Shown piece after piece: positions 55,734-64,000 of a stretch of DNA of 64,000 nt. The DNA comes from Salibacter halophilus (GTDB taxonomy: Bacteria > Bacteroidota > Bacteroidia > Flavobacteriales_G > Salibacteraceae). The DNA is taken from assembly GCF_008806325.1 (NCBI RefSeq), contig NZ_WACR01000003.1:186001-250000 (forward strand), written 5' to 3'. Each line of letters opens with the position of its first letter. Positions within the stretch are counted from its first letter, which is position 1. The position numbers and the translations under genes are program-made. The notes below the pieces were generated by a model. It searched no databases. It had not been told where the DNA came from and saw only the letters and a list, made by a program, of their open reading frames with translations.

Positions 55734-57653
55734 TTACTTTTTCTTGTCTTCGTCAACTTCTTCAAAGTCAACATCAGTTACCTCATCATCGTCAGATCCT
55801 TGCTCACCACCTTCTTGTTGCTGACCTGCATCAGCTCCTCCGGCTTGTTGTTGAGCATTGTACATTTCCTGACTAGCTTCCTGGAATACGCTGTTGAGCT
55901 TTTCCATCGAGCTGTCAACCGCATCGAGATCTTTAGCTTCGTGAGCTTTCTTCAACTCTTCGAGAGCTTCTTCGATAGGTTTCTTTTTATCTTCAGGCAG
56001 TTTGTCACCGTATTCTTTCAACTGCTTTTCAGTTTGGAATATCAGTGTATCAGCCTGGTTCATTTTATCGATTTCCTCTTTGCGTTTTTGATCTTCATCA
56101 GCATTCGCTTCAGCTTCCTTCTTCATTTTTTCGATTTCGTCTTCACTCAATCCTGAAGAAGCCTCAATTCTGATAGATTGCTCTTTGTTTGTAGCCTTAT
56201 CTTTTGCTGATACATTCAAAATACCATTAGCATCGATATCGAATGTCACCTCAATTTGAGGAGTTCCGCGTGGAGCCGGTGGAATACCATCTAAGTGGAA
56301 CTTACCGATTGAGCGGTTGTCCTTCGCCATTGAGCGTTCACCCTGTAGAACATGAATCTCAACAGATGGCTGATTATCAGCAGCAGTCGAGAATGTCTCA
56401 CTTTTCTTCGTTGGGATTGTCGTATTCGCTTCAATCAATTTAGTGAATACACCGCCCATCGTTTCTATACCGAGCGACAATGGTGTTACATCGAGAAGAA
56501 GTACATCTTTTACTTCACCGGTCAGAACTCCACCTTGAATAGCGGCACCAATTGCCACAACCTCATCAGGGTTTACACCTTTAGAAGCATCTTTGTTGAA
56601 GAAGCCTTTCACTGCATCCTGAACAGCAGGAATACGAGTAGAACCACCAACAAGAATTACTTCGTCAATATCTGATTTATCGAGATCAGCACCTTTTAGA
56701 GCTGATTCACAAGGTTTCATTGTTTTCTTCACGAGGTCGTCAACCAACTGCTCAAATTTAGATCGGCTCAACGATACAACAAGGTGTTTTGGTGTACCAT
56801 CAACCGGCATGATGTAAGGCAAGTTGATTTCAGTATTTGAAGAAGAAGAAAGTTCAATCTTTGCTTTCTCAGCAGCTTCTTTAAGACGTTGCATCGCCAT
56901 TGGATCTTTTGAAAGATCTGCTCCGCCATTGTCCTTCTTAAACTCTTCTACTAACCAGTCGATAATCTTTTGGTCAAAGTCATCACCACCCAGGTGAGTG
57001 TCACCATCAGTAGAAAGTACTTCAAATACACCGTCACCAAGTTCCAGAATAGAAACGTCATGCGTACCACCACCGAGGTCGAATACTACAACCTTCACAT
57101 CCTGACTCTTTTTATCGAGTCCGTAAGCGAGTGATGCAGCAGTTGGTTCGTTAATAATACGCTTAACTTCCAGTCCTGCAATTTGACCAGCTTCTTTAGT
57201 CGCCTGGCGTTGGCTGTCGTTAAAGTAAGCCGGTACCGTAATTACAGCTTCTTTGATATCCTGACCAGTATAATCTTCAGCAGTTTTCTTCATCTTTTGA
57301 AGAATCATTGCTGAGATTTCCTGTGGAGTATACATTTTATCATCAATCTTAACGCGTGGTGTGTTTCCGTCACCTTTTACCACTTCGTAAGGTACTCTGG
57401 AAACTTCGTCTTTCACCTCGTCCCAGGTAGCACCCATAAAGCGCTTGATTGAATAAATAGTTTTGTGTGGGTTAGTGATTGCCTGACGTTTTGCAGGATC
57501 ACCAACTTTTCTTTCTCCGCCATCTACAAATCCTACTACTGACGGAGTTGTTCTTTTTCCTTCACTGTTAGGTATAACAACTGGTTCGTTCCCTTCCATC
57601 ACGGCAACGCAAGAGTTTGTTGTACCCAGGTCAATTCCTATTATTTTACTCAT
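55734..57653 (-). CDS. dnaK: Molecular chaperone DnaK (Hsp70)
   Basis: A 639-residue ATP-driven chaperone. The nucleotide-binding domain starts [17 protein letters not shown] and has [15 protein letters not shown] and [11 protein letters not shown]; the substrate-binding domain has [15 protein letters not shown]. The C-terminal disordered tail is Gln/Gly-rich and ends EEVDEDKKK. Length and motifs are normal. DnaJ and GrpE genes are not adjacent. The 145 bp upstream shows no CIRCE-type inverted repeat (TTAGCACTC). Confidence 0.97.
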   Translation of the reverse strand: MSKIIGIDLGTTNSCVAVMEGNEPVVIPNSEGKRTTPSVVGFVDGGERKVGDPAKRQAITNPHKTIYSIKRFMGATWDEVKDEVSRVPYEVVKGDGNTPRVKIDDKMYTPQEISAMILQKMKKTAEDYTGQDIKEAVITVPAYFNDSQRQATKEAGQIAGLEVKRIINEPTAASLAYGLDKKSQDVKVVVFDLGGGTHDVSILELGDGVFEVLSTDGDTHLGGDDFDQKIIDWLVEEFKKDNGGADLSKDPMAMQRLKEAAEKAKIELSSSSNTEINLPYIMPVDGTPKHLVVSLSRSKFEQLVDDLVKKTMKPCESALKGADLDKSDIDEVILVGGSTRIPAVQDAVKGFFNKDASKGVNPDEVVAIGAAIQGGVLTGEVKDVLLLDVTPLSLGIETMGGVFTKLIEANTTIPTKKSETFSTAADNQPSVEIHVLQGERSMAKDNRSIGKFHLDGIPPAPRGTPQIEVTFDIDANGILNVSAKDKATNKEQSIRIEASSGLSEDEIEKMKKEAEANADEDQKRKEEIDKMNQADTLIFQTEKQLKEYGDKLPEDKKKPIEEALEELKKAHEAKDLDAVDSSMEKLNSVFQEASQEMYNAQQQAGGADAGQQQEGGEQGSDDDEVTDVDFEEVDEDKKK

Positions 57654-57798
57654 TATGATTAATTTTTTTCACGTTTTCACACACTAATGCCAATCTTTAT
57701 GCCACTACAGAACAACGGCAAATATGTCAGCAAAAAAAAAATACCACCGGTTTAGGGTGACATTTTTTATGACAGATTAACAGATTACTCCCGACAAA

Positions 57799-58935
57799 TT
57801 ATGGGTAGCAATCGTTATTGGGTTCTTGAGTATTGCAAAATCCTTTTTGAGCTGTTAACCCTAGAACAGTAGCATTTACCAATTCTTCCTGTGTTCGTGT
57901 ACTCAACGGTAGTCTAATTTCAATATCATTTCTGGAACCCACAACTCCAATTCCACCACCTTTGAGATTTGTGAATGGCGGCTTATCTTCCAATAAACTT
58001 TCTGAAGGTTGAGAAACCTGTGTGTACAATTCGAGGTCTTCAGATGCAAAATCGACATTGATAAATGCAGAATCTAAAATTCTTCTTTCTACACCCGGAG
58101 AATCATCCAGGTCAGGAACTCGATCAGCTATGATTTGATAAAAGCGATCACTCACAAAGCGAACAGTTCTTGAAGCTGGAGCTTGTCCGCCACGAGGATC
58201 ATAAGTACTTTCAAACGTTTCCTTTCCCAGATCAACGACAATATCAATAGGATCTGAAAGTTGACCACCAATCACTTCTCTGTATCGGAAAGTGAGAGAC
58301 GTTTCAAATGAACGACAAAATCCTGGTTGAGTAACGACAACGCTGTAAGCTGAAAACTCATTTTGAGTAGTACTGCTTCGCGAACCAAAATCAATGACAC
58401 ATCCTGTTAAGTTTTGTGGACGACATGTTCCCGGTTTTACAGTACTGAAAGTGGTTCTGACCAAAGGTGAAAAACCGGTTACCTCTTCCCCATCTGGTAG
58501 AGTGATTCGTACACCGTAAACATTGTCTTCATTCAATTGGAAAGAAGCCTGATATACTTTTTGGTTTGGATAGTAAAATGTGCCGGAATCTTTATCATTT
58601 ACTTCAACTGGTGTACACTCGATGTAGCGGGCATTTTGCATGTCCACTTCTTCATTAAAATCTGAAGTGTAGGTTGTTTCAACAATTTCAACTTTGATAT
58701 CATCATATTCGGCAATGCTGCGGTCTTTTGCCAGTTCATCAAATGAGCGATCGCCCTGTAAAAGGCGGTTCACCTTTACGTAATGCGTATTCTCATTTTG
58801 GTTAAAAATCGCATAAACAACAGGCACCTCCTTTTCGGGAGCTGTTATATCGATTTCATCATCGCAACCTGTAAAGGCTAATGTCAAAAATAAAAGTCCC
58901 GGGAGTAAGTTTTTCAAATTCATCATTATTCTCAT
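57799..58935 (-). CDS. DUF4249-family lipoprotein
   Basis: A 378-residue lipoprotein with signal and lipobox ending LAFTGC (about residue 24). It has the DUF4249 pattern: PEKEVPVVYAIFNQNENTHYVKVNRLLQG and later GIGVVGSRNDIEIRLPLS. In Bacteroidota such proteins usually follow a TonB-dependent receptor, but none is next to this gene. It is an outer-membrane lipoprotein of unknown function. Start ATG 58935, with later Met codons 3 or 4 residues in as alternatives. Confidence 0.82.
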   Translation of the reverse strand: MRIMMNLKNLLPGLLFLTLAFTGCDDEIDITAPEKEVPVVYAIFNQNENTHYVKVNRLLQGDRSFDELAKDRSIAEYDDIKVEIVETTYTSDFNEEVDMQNARYIECTPVEVNDKDSGTFYYPNQKVYQASFQLNEDNVYGVRITLPDGEEVTGFSPLVRTTFSTVKPGTCRPQNLTGCVIDFGSRSSTTQNEFSAYSVVVTQPGFCRSFETSLTFRYREVIGGQLSDPIDIVVDLGKETFESTYDPRGGQAPASRTVRFVSDRFYQIIADRVPDLDDSPGVERRILDSAFINVDFASEDLELYTQVSQPSESLLEDKPPFTNLKGGGIGVVGSRNDIEIRLPLSTRTQEELVNATVLGLTAQKGFCNTQEPNNDCYP

Positions 58936-59084
58936 AATTGAGGCTCGAAGGTAAAAACAGTTTTCGATGTGAAGTCAAAACTGCATTGTACTTATTCTTT
59001 TAAATTTGCCAAATATAATAGCAGGTGGGCTTATGTGTCAAGTAAAACAATGATTGATCACCCATCTGATAAAGAACCTTTTGT

Positions 59085-59915
59085 ATGAGTAAAGCGCTTA
59101 AGCCTGTCAGTAAAAATAAAAAGAAGATTACTACGCACGTTCTTCAGGAGATGAAGAGCAAGGGCGAAAAAATATCAATGCTAACCTCCTATGATTACAG
59201 CATGGCAAAGATTGTGGACAAAACGGGGATGGATGTAATTCTCGTTGGTGACTCGGCCTCAAACGTAATGGCCGGACACGAAACCACGCTTCCCATTACG
59301 CTGGATCAAATGATTTACCATGCTACTTCAGTCGTAAGAGCTGTTGAAAACGCTCTCGTTGTTGTGGACCTGCCATTTGGAACATACCAGGGTAACTCGA
59401 AAACAGCATTGGATTCCAGTATTCGCATTATGAAAGAAAGCGGTGCTCATGCCGTAAAGCTAGAAGGCGGAAAGGAAATCAAGGAATCGATCGATCGAAT
59501 TTTATCTGCCGGAATTCCGGTAATGGGTCACCTCGGACTCACTCCACAGTCGATTTACAAGTTTGGAACGTACACGGTCAGAGCCAAACAAGATGAAGAG
59601 GCAAACCGCTTGATCGAGGATGCTAAAATGCTCGAAGAAACTGGTTGCTTTGGAATTGTTTTGGAGAAAATACCAGCTAAATTAGCAAAACAGGTAGCAG
59701 AATCTGTAGAGATCCCGGTTATTGGTATTGGAGCCGGAAACGGTGTTGATGGGCAAGTATTAGTTGCTCACGATATGCTGGGATTAAATGTCGACTTCTC
59801 CCCTCGTTTCCTTCGCAGATACAACAACTTGTCTCAACAGATTGAAGATTCTGTAAAGCAGTACATCAACGATGTAAAAACCAGGGATTTCCCTAACGAG
59901 AACGAATCGTATTGA
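59085..59915 (+). CDS. panB: 3-methyl-2-oxobutanoate hydroxymethyltransferase
   Basis: A 276-residue TIM-barrel enzyme of pantothenate biosynthesis, converting 2-oxoisovalerate and methylene-THF to ketopantoate. Landmarks: [28 protein letters not shown], then [10 protein letters not shown] and [13 protein letters not shown], and the C-terminal [18 protein letters not shown]. Length is slightly longer than E. coli PanB (264) owing to a basic N-terminal tail. The downstream pseudouridine synthase ATG shares the last base of the panB stop. Confidence 0.96.
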   Translation: MSKALKPVSKNKKKITTHVLQEMKSKGEKISMLTSYDYSMAKIVDKTGMDVILVGDSASNVMAGHETTLPITLDQMIYHATSVVRAVENALVVVDLPFGTYQGNSKTALDSSIRIMKESGAHAVKLEGGKEIKESIDRILSAGIPVMGHLGLTPQSIYKFGTYTVRAKQDEEANRLIEDAKMLEETGCFGIVLEKIPAKLAKQVAESVEIPVIGIGAGNGVDGQVLVAHDMLGLNVDFSPRFLRRYNNLSQQIEDSVKQYINDVKTRDFPNENESY

Positions 59916-60610
59916 TGAATAACCCTTTTGAAGATCGCATACTCTATCAGGATAATCACATTATCGTGATCAACAAGCGAGCTGGTGAAATCATTCAGGG
60001 TGATAAAACCGGTGATAAACCGCTTAGTGAAAGAGTTAAAGAGTACTTGAAATACAAGTTCAACAAGCCCGGGAATGTGTATTTAGGTATTGTGCACCGT
60101 ATCGACAGGCCAACTTCCGGTGCAATCATGTTTGCCAAAACGAGTAAAGCTGCATCACGATTGAGCAAAATGTTTCAGGCTAAGGAGATCGATAAAACGT
60201 ATTGGGCCATTACAGCTGAAAAACCGAAAAATAAAGAGGGAACACTTACGCACTATCTTCAAAAGAACAACAAAAAGAATAAGTCGTTTGCGGTTGACAA
60301 CGAGCGAGATGGCTACAAAAAGGCTGTTCTTCACTACAAGGTTTTGGCTGGCTCTGACCGATACCACCTTTGGGAAGTAGATCTCGAAACAGGTCGTCAC
60401 CATCAAATAAGAGTACAACTGGCGCAAGTTGGTTGCCCCATTAAAGGCGACCTCAAATACGGATTTGCTCGCTCAAATAAAGACGCATCGATTTCACTTC
60501 ACGCACGCTCAATTGAGTTTACACATCCTGTGCAAAAAGAAACTGTTAAGGTTACCGCTCCAGTTCCTAATGACAAGCTTTGGGAATTTTTTGAACGCAA
60601 TGTCGGTTAA
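59915..60610 (+). CDS. RluA-family pseudouridine synthase
   Basis: A 231-residue RNA pseudouridine synthase. The catalytic Asp is in the RluA motif VHRIDRPTSGAIMFAKT, and DRYHLWEVDLETGRHHQIRVQLA follows. There is no S4 domain, so it is the short RluA type; the target could be rRNA or tRNA. Start at ATG 59915 (TGATG overlap with panB); a TTG 3 bp earlier is also possible. Operon with panB. Confidence 0.9.
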   Translation: MNNPFEDRILYQDNHIIVINKRAGEIIQGDKTGDKPLSERVKEYLKYKFNKPGNVYLGIVHRIDRPTSGAIMFAKTSKAASRLSKMFQAKEIDKTYWAITAEKPKNKEGTLTHYLQKNNKKNKSFAVDNERDGYKKAVLHYKVLAGSDRYHLWEVDLETGRHHQIRVQLAQVGCPIKGDLKYGFARSNKDASISLHARSIEFTHPVQKETVKVTAPVPNDKLWEFFERNVG

Positions 60611-60649
60611 ATTACAAAACAGCTATTCAAGATTTGCGTTCTTTGTTCC

Positions 60650-61249
60650 GTGAAGCAAACATTAATTTTTATACAATTATTTACTGTTCTACTGGTATTT
60701 GGTCAGAGCCGAACTCAGCTCAGTAGGTTTAATGTCAACGAGCAAAGTGGAAAGGTGACGATTAACTGGACTATGGCAAAGGGTAGCACTTGTTTTGGTA
60801 TTGAGGTTCAGCACACAACTGATACTACGAATTTGAATCCGAGAGTCATTCATGAAATTGGCGGTGTTTGTGGTGACCAAAACTTTGAGGTTTCATACAA
60901 TCACACTCATTACGAACCTGCTCCCAATCAAACAAACTACTACAGACTTGTTTTAGGAACTACTCCAACTGAGTATGAAAGTGTTTATTATCAAGATTTT
61001 CAGAAGCGTAAAACGTATGTTTCTCCCAATCCTTCTAGGGGTCGAGTCTCAATTGAGTTTGACAACGAAAAATCAAAGCAGGTAACAGTTAGTTTGATCA
61101 ATTTGAAAGGTCAAACAGTCTTTGAAGAAATGATAAATAAAAACAGCATTACTATAGATACAACACCTTTTTCTCCAGGGATTTATTTACTCAAGATCAA
61201 TGGGGATGATTTTACTTACAACGAAAGGTTGGTTATTAGCAAAGGCTAA
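60650..61249 (+). CDS. Small secreted protein with T9SS type A sorting domain
   Basis: A 199-residue protein, GTG start at 60650, with a signal peptide (MKQTLIFIQLFTVLLVFGQ). Residues about 25-115 form a fibronectin-like or similar beta domain with two Cys. Residues about 120-199 are the sorting domain: VSPNPSRGRVSI, VSLINLKGQTVFEE, then FSPGIYLLKING, ending ERLVISKG. The protein carries little besides the tail and a small domain. A GGTCAGAGCC word coincides with the GQS codons after the signal peptide (60701). Confidence 0.75.
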   Translation: MKQTLIFIQLFTVLLVFGQSRTQLSRFNVNEQSGKVTINWTMAKGSTCFGIEVQHTTDTTNLNPRVIHEIGGVCGDQNFEVSYNHTHYEPAPNQTNYYRLVLGTTPTEYESVYYQDFQKRKTYVSPNPSRGRVSIEFDNEKSKQVTVSLINLKGQTVFEEMINKNSITIDTTPFSPGIYLLKINGDDFTYNERLVISKG

Positions 61250-61500
61250 TTGAGTAAATTATAATCATCGTTAGAACGCTCCTTTATCTCGTTTCGAACA
61301 AAAATGAAGAACATACCTCGTTTTGAGCTCTGCGAAAAACATATTTCACTATTGAATAAATGGAATGACCATATTTCTACATTAATTGCAAACTCATCAA
61401 ACTTCATACTCACAAGCCTCCAAACCTTTAACAACTTGAGTACACAAAAATACTTAAGCATCATTAAATAGCTCCTCAACCTTGACCTTCGAAACACTCA

Positions 61501-61911
61501 TCAATCCAGCGGATTCTTCCTCAACTTCTTAATTTGCCCCTTTTTCTTATTGTCATCCACACGTTTCTTCTGTGATGCCTTTGTCGGTTTGGTTTTGATT
61601 CTTCGCTTTGATTTTTTCAGAGCTTCCTGAATAGTATCCCACAGTTTTTTCTCTGCTATTTCCCTGTTTTTAATTTGGCTTCTTGTTTCCTCACAGGTTA
61701 TGTGCAGTTCACCATCAGCGTTGATCTTATTTTTCAATTTTTCGAACAATCTTTTCTTTTGCTGTGAAGTAACTCCACTACTCTCTTCAATATTCCAAAA
61801 CAGCTCTACTTTAGTCTCAGTTTTGTTGACATGTTGTCCGCCTTTTCCTGAACTGCGACTCGTTTGAGTCCTCAATTCGGTAAGAATAATATTTTTGAAA
61901 CCATCAGTCAT
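61501..61911 (-). CDS. arfB: Alternative ribosome-rescue factor ArfB (peptidyl-tRNA hydrolase)
   Basis: A 136-residue release-factor-like protein that frees ribosomes stalled on truncated mRNA. It has the GGQ catalytic motif at 24-26 (SGKGGQHVNKTETKVELFW) and the ArfB basic C-terminal tail (KKSKRRIKTKPTKASQKKR), which enters the mRNA channel. Length fits ArfB (about 140) and no codon-recognition domain is present, excluding RF1/RF2. The flanking 61250-61500 shows only second-family repeat traces. Confidence 0.92.
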   Translation of the reverse strand: MTDGFKNIILTELRTQTSRSSGKGGQHVNKTETKVELFWNIEESSGVTSQQKKRLFEKLKNKINADGELHITCEETRSQIKNREIAEKKLWDTIQEALKKSKRRIKTKPTKASQKKRVDDNKKKGQIKKLRKNPLD

Positions 61912-62060
61912 ATATCATAATGTTTTTTAATACAGTATTGCACTCAATTACTTGAAAGATTGTAATTTTCAATTATAAAAATAAGAACGCACCTATCTTA
62001 TTTTATTCTTACTGCTTATAAGTTACAAAATCCACGTAAGTTAATCCTGATGTGTTTTAT

Positions 62061-64000
62061 ATGGAAAAGCCTATTGATGAAATGCATTTGCTAGACCTTC
62101 AATTATCAACATTGAAGAACTGCATTGAGAAAAGTCCATCAAACGGAATCTCAAAGTTGCTCAATATAGCTACAGATTCGGTTGCAGTTGTTGTTTCCCT
62201 TTTCGCAAAAGATGCCGAGTTAATTTTTAGTCAAACAAATACCGAGATTGAGTTAGCTGAACAAATCGGTTTTTATTCTAATTATGGTGGTTCTGAAATA
62301 TCGCAGAAACTGAATACTACTGACTCAAAGCAGCTTTTCGGATCTGACCAAAAAGAACGGTTTATTCTGTCACTTGATCTTAACTTCAACAGTGAATTAA
62401 TCGGCTCAGTTTATTTGATCACTGATAGAGAAATTGACAAAAAACACATTGCAAATGAAGAATTTCAATACCTCATTCATGAAACAGCTAATGTGTTAAG
62501 GAGAGAGTACGAGTTGTGTGTATCCAGGACGAATACTAACAGGATGCTGGACATAATCAACTCTACAAACGTTGGAACCTGGGAATGGCATGTTCAAAGT
62601 GGTGAGGTATTTATCAACGATAGATGGGCTAATATAATAGGCTACACTAAAAAAGAATTAGACCCTATATCTATTGAAACCTGGTACAATTATGTTCATC
62701 CTGAGGATCGCCCTTACAGTGATGAGGCTATACACAACTGTCTTGATGGTAAAACAGATTTCTACAACATCGATTGTAGAATGATTCACAAAAAAGGACA
62801 TGTAGTTTGGATCAATGACCGCGGAAAAGTAACTGAGCGGGACAGCAATGGAAAGCCACTTGTAATGACAGGTGTTCATGTTGAAATTACGGAACGGATA
62901 AAATCCAGAGAAAAACTACAAATCAGCGAAGAGAGATTTAAGTCGCTTGTTCAGGATGGATCTGAATTGATAGCAGTTGTGAACAGCGAAGGTTTTTATT
63001 CTTTTGTAAGCCCGAGCTATAAACACTATTTGGGCTATGATGAAAAGGAGTTGATCGATGAAAAGGCTTCACAATTCCTCCATCCTGAAGAAAAAGAAGA
63101 AATAAAAGAAAAATTCAGAGAGCTCAGTTCCAAGAAAAATGTAAAAACACCACCGTTTAGGTACAAACATAAATACGGTGAGTACAGGTGGCTACAGTGT
63201 TCAGCAACAAATCTACTCGACAAACCAGAGGTAGCCGGTGTAGTGCTCAACAGTACTGATGTAACGGAGCTCATGAAAACTCAAAACAAGCTCAAGAAAA
63301 GTGAAGAGCGCTACAGAGGGTTTTATGAATCACAAACGAATTATGTTGTTAGAACAGATTTAAAAGGTGATTATACCTATGTCAACAAAAAGTTCATTTC
63401 GGAGTTTGGGTGGATCTACCCCGATAATAAGATTATTGGTAAGCCCGGACTATCCTCTATTTGTGAATACCATCATGAACTTGCACTAGAAACTGTTCAA
63501 AAATGTATTAAAAACCCGGGCACACCCATAAAAGTAGAACTCGATAAACCGGGCCCAAATAGTGATATAATTACTACACTATGGGATTTTATCTGCCTAA
63601 CTAATGAAAGTGGTTCTCCAACTGAAATTCAGTGTATGGGTATTGACATTACCGAAAGAACGCAGTTTGAGTTAGCTCTTAGAGAAAGCAATGAAAGATT
63701 TGAAAAACTTGCTAAAGCCAGTTCTGAAAGTATTTGGGATCTCAACTTAATCAGCGATGAACTCTATTTGAGTGATGGATTTGAAAGAAATTTGGGAGTT
63801 GATGTAAATGCTGTTGGTCAAAACCATCATCACATCAATGAATATTTACACATAGAGGATAGAAAAAGAGTTTTAAGTTCATTCTCAAATGCACTTAGCA
63901 ATCCCAAAATAGAAAACTGGACTGAGGAATACCGCTTTAACAGATCAAATGGAAGTATTGCCATTGTGAGAGATAAAGCGATCATCATCAGAAATGATAA
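62061..64000 (+). CDS. Multi-PAS sensor protein (probable histidine kinase), truncated by window end
   Basis: An open frame from ATG 62061 to the window edge (about 646 codons, no stop). The N-terminal region (about 1-150) is GAF-like. At least four PAS domains follow: about 170-285 (TWEWHVQSGEVFINDRWANIIG, ending VHVEITERIKS), about 295-410 (FYSFVSPSYKHYLGYDEKEL), about 420-540 (DLKGDYTYVNKKFISEFGW) and about 550 onwards. No membrane segment is seen, so it is a cytoplasmic sensor. The output domain is outside the window, so kinase identity is inference from architecture. Confidence 0.8.
   Translation, partial: MEKPIDEMHLLDLQLSTLKNCIEKSPSNGISKLLNIATDSVAVVVSLFAKDAELIFSQTNTEIELAEQIGFYSNYGGSEISQKLNTTDSKQLFGSDQKERFILSLDLNFNSELIGSVYLITDREIDKKHIANEEFQYLIHETANVLRREYELCVSRTNTNRMLDIINSTNVGTWEWHVQSGEVFINDRWANIIGYTKKELDPISIETWYNYVHPEDRPYSDEAIHNCLDGKTDFYNIDCRMIHKKGHVVWINDRGKVTERDSNGKPLVMTGVHVEITERIKSREKLQISEERFKSLVQDGSELIAVVNSEGFYSFVSPSYKHYLGYDEKELIDEKASQFLHPEEKEEIKEKFRELSSKKNVKTPPFRYKHKYGEYRWLQCSATNLLDKPEVAGVVLNSTDVTELMKTQNKLKKSEERYRGFYESQTNYVVRTDLKGDYTYVNKKFISEFGWIYPDNKIIGKPGLSSICEYHHELALETVQKCIKNPGTPIKVELDKPGPNSDIITTLWDFICLTNESGSPTEIQCMGIDITERTQFELALRESNERFEKLAKASSESIWDLNLISDELYLSDGFERNLGVDVNAVGQNHHHINEYLHIEDRKRVLSSFSNALSNPKIENWTEEYRFNRSNGSIAIVRDKAIIIRND

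Larger units (their letters stand above)
866..62349. repeat. Genome-scattered 10-base word GGTCAGADCC
   Basis: Twenty-nine exact copies counted by eye. First bases, plus strand: 2740, 4708, 18494, 19627, 25252, 27488, 28734, 29064, 34206, 35894, 50809, 53201, 54484, 59576, 60701. Minus strand (GGHTCTGACC): 866, 3742, 8575, 15215, 19644, 27025, 30009, 36822, 40594, 42793, 53368, 58453, 60350, 62340. The base at D was never C. Most copies are inside genes, in all three codon phases. A tRNA or promoter role is not supported. Confidence 0.75.

Noticed and set aside
57654-57798. Heat-shock CIRCE operator upstream of dnaK
   Set aside because: No TTAGCACTC-N9-GAGTGCTAA or close variant is present.

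Overview
The window is a piece of a Bacteroidota chromosome, most likely Flavobacteriales (Crocinitomicaceae/Cryomorphaceae-like; this rank is inference). The evidence is: type IX secretion (T9SS) sorting-domain proteins, a DUF4249 lipoprotein, a TamB-like protein, a carboxypeptidase-regulatory-like domain protein, an E. coli-type NADP isocitrate dehydrogenase, and several exact TAnnTTTG boxes of the Bacteroidota promoter type. No rRNA, tRNA, CRISPR array, prophage or complete insertion sequence was seen. Layout: 0-10.5 kb is housekeeping (edge of a DUF6580 gene, recQ, a PlsC-like acyltransferase, clpC, gyrA, a TPR protein). 10.6-15.2 kb is accessory: a PemK/MazF-type toxin with an unusual coiled-coil partner, an EGF-like lipoprotein, a first copy of a dispersed repeat, and three tandem paralogous lipoproteins. 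15.3-22.2 kb holds a GT-C glycosyltransferase, icd, a PhoD phosphatase, prfC and an LpxL-type acyltransferase. 22.6-27.8 kb holds an S41 peptidase/coiled-coil protein pair, an LPP20-like lipoprotein, an outer-membrane protein and a DNA glycosylase. 28.5-38.1 kb is envelope assembly (tamB-like, NAD-binding protein, regulatory-domain protein, PBP1A-like synthase) plus divergent tsaD. 40.0-43.7 kb carries a cysteine dioxygenase, a divergently transcribed PLP decarboxylase of the GAD/CSAD group and a sodium/solute symporter, which together read as a hypotaurine/taurine locus. 43.8-49.8 kb is AT-rich accessory DNA: a stand-alone class III cyclase-like domain, a single gene bracketed by a 10-bp inverted repeat, a lipoprotein gene split by a frameshift in an A9 run, two further dispersed-repeat copies, and a Fic protein with a dense operator-like region. 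49.8-62 kb returns to core functions (corA, ZIP transporter, tag, SDR, T9SS proteins, dnaK, panB, rluA-like, arfB), and the window ends inside a multi-PAS sensor protein. The two most notable non-gene signals are DNA-level. First, a short asymmetric word GGTCAGADCC (D = A, G or T) occurs 29 times by my hand count, on both strands, inside genes in all reading frames and between genes, where chance predicts fewer than one. It resembles a DNA uptake sequence or another architecture-imparting word, and one inverted pair forms an intergenic hairpin. Second, a dispersed family with GTCTCATCAG/CTGATGAGAC inverted ends is present in four copies. All counts were made by eye and need a computed check.
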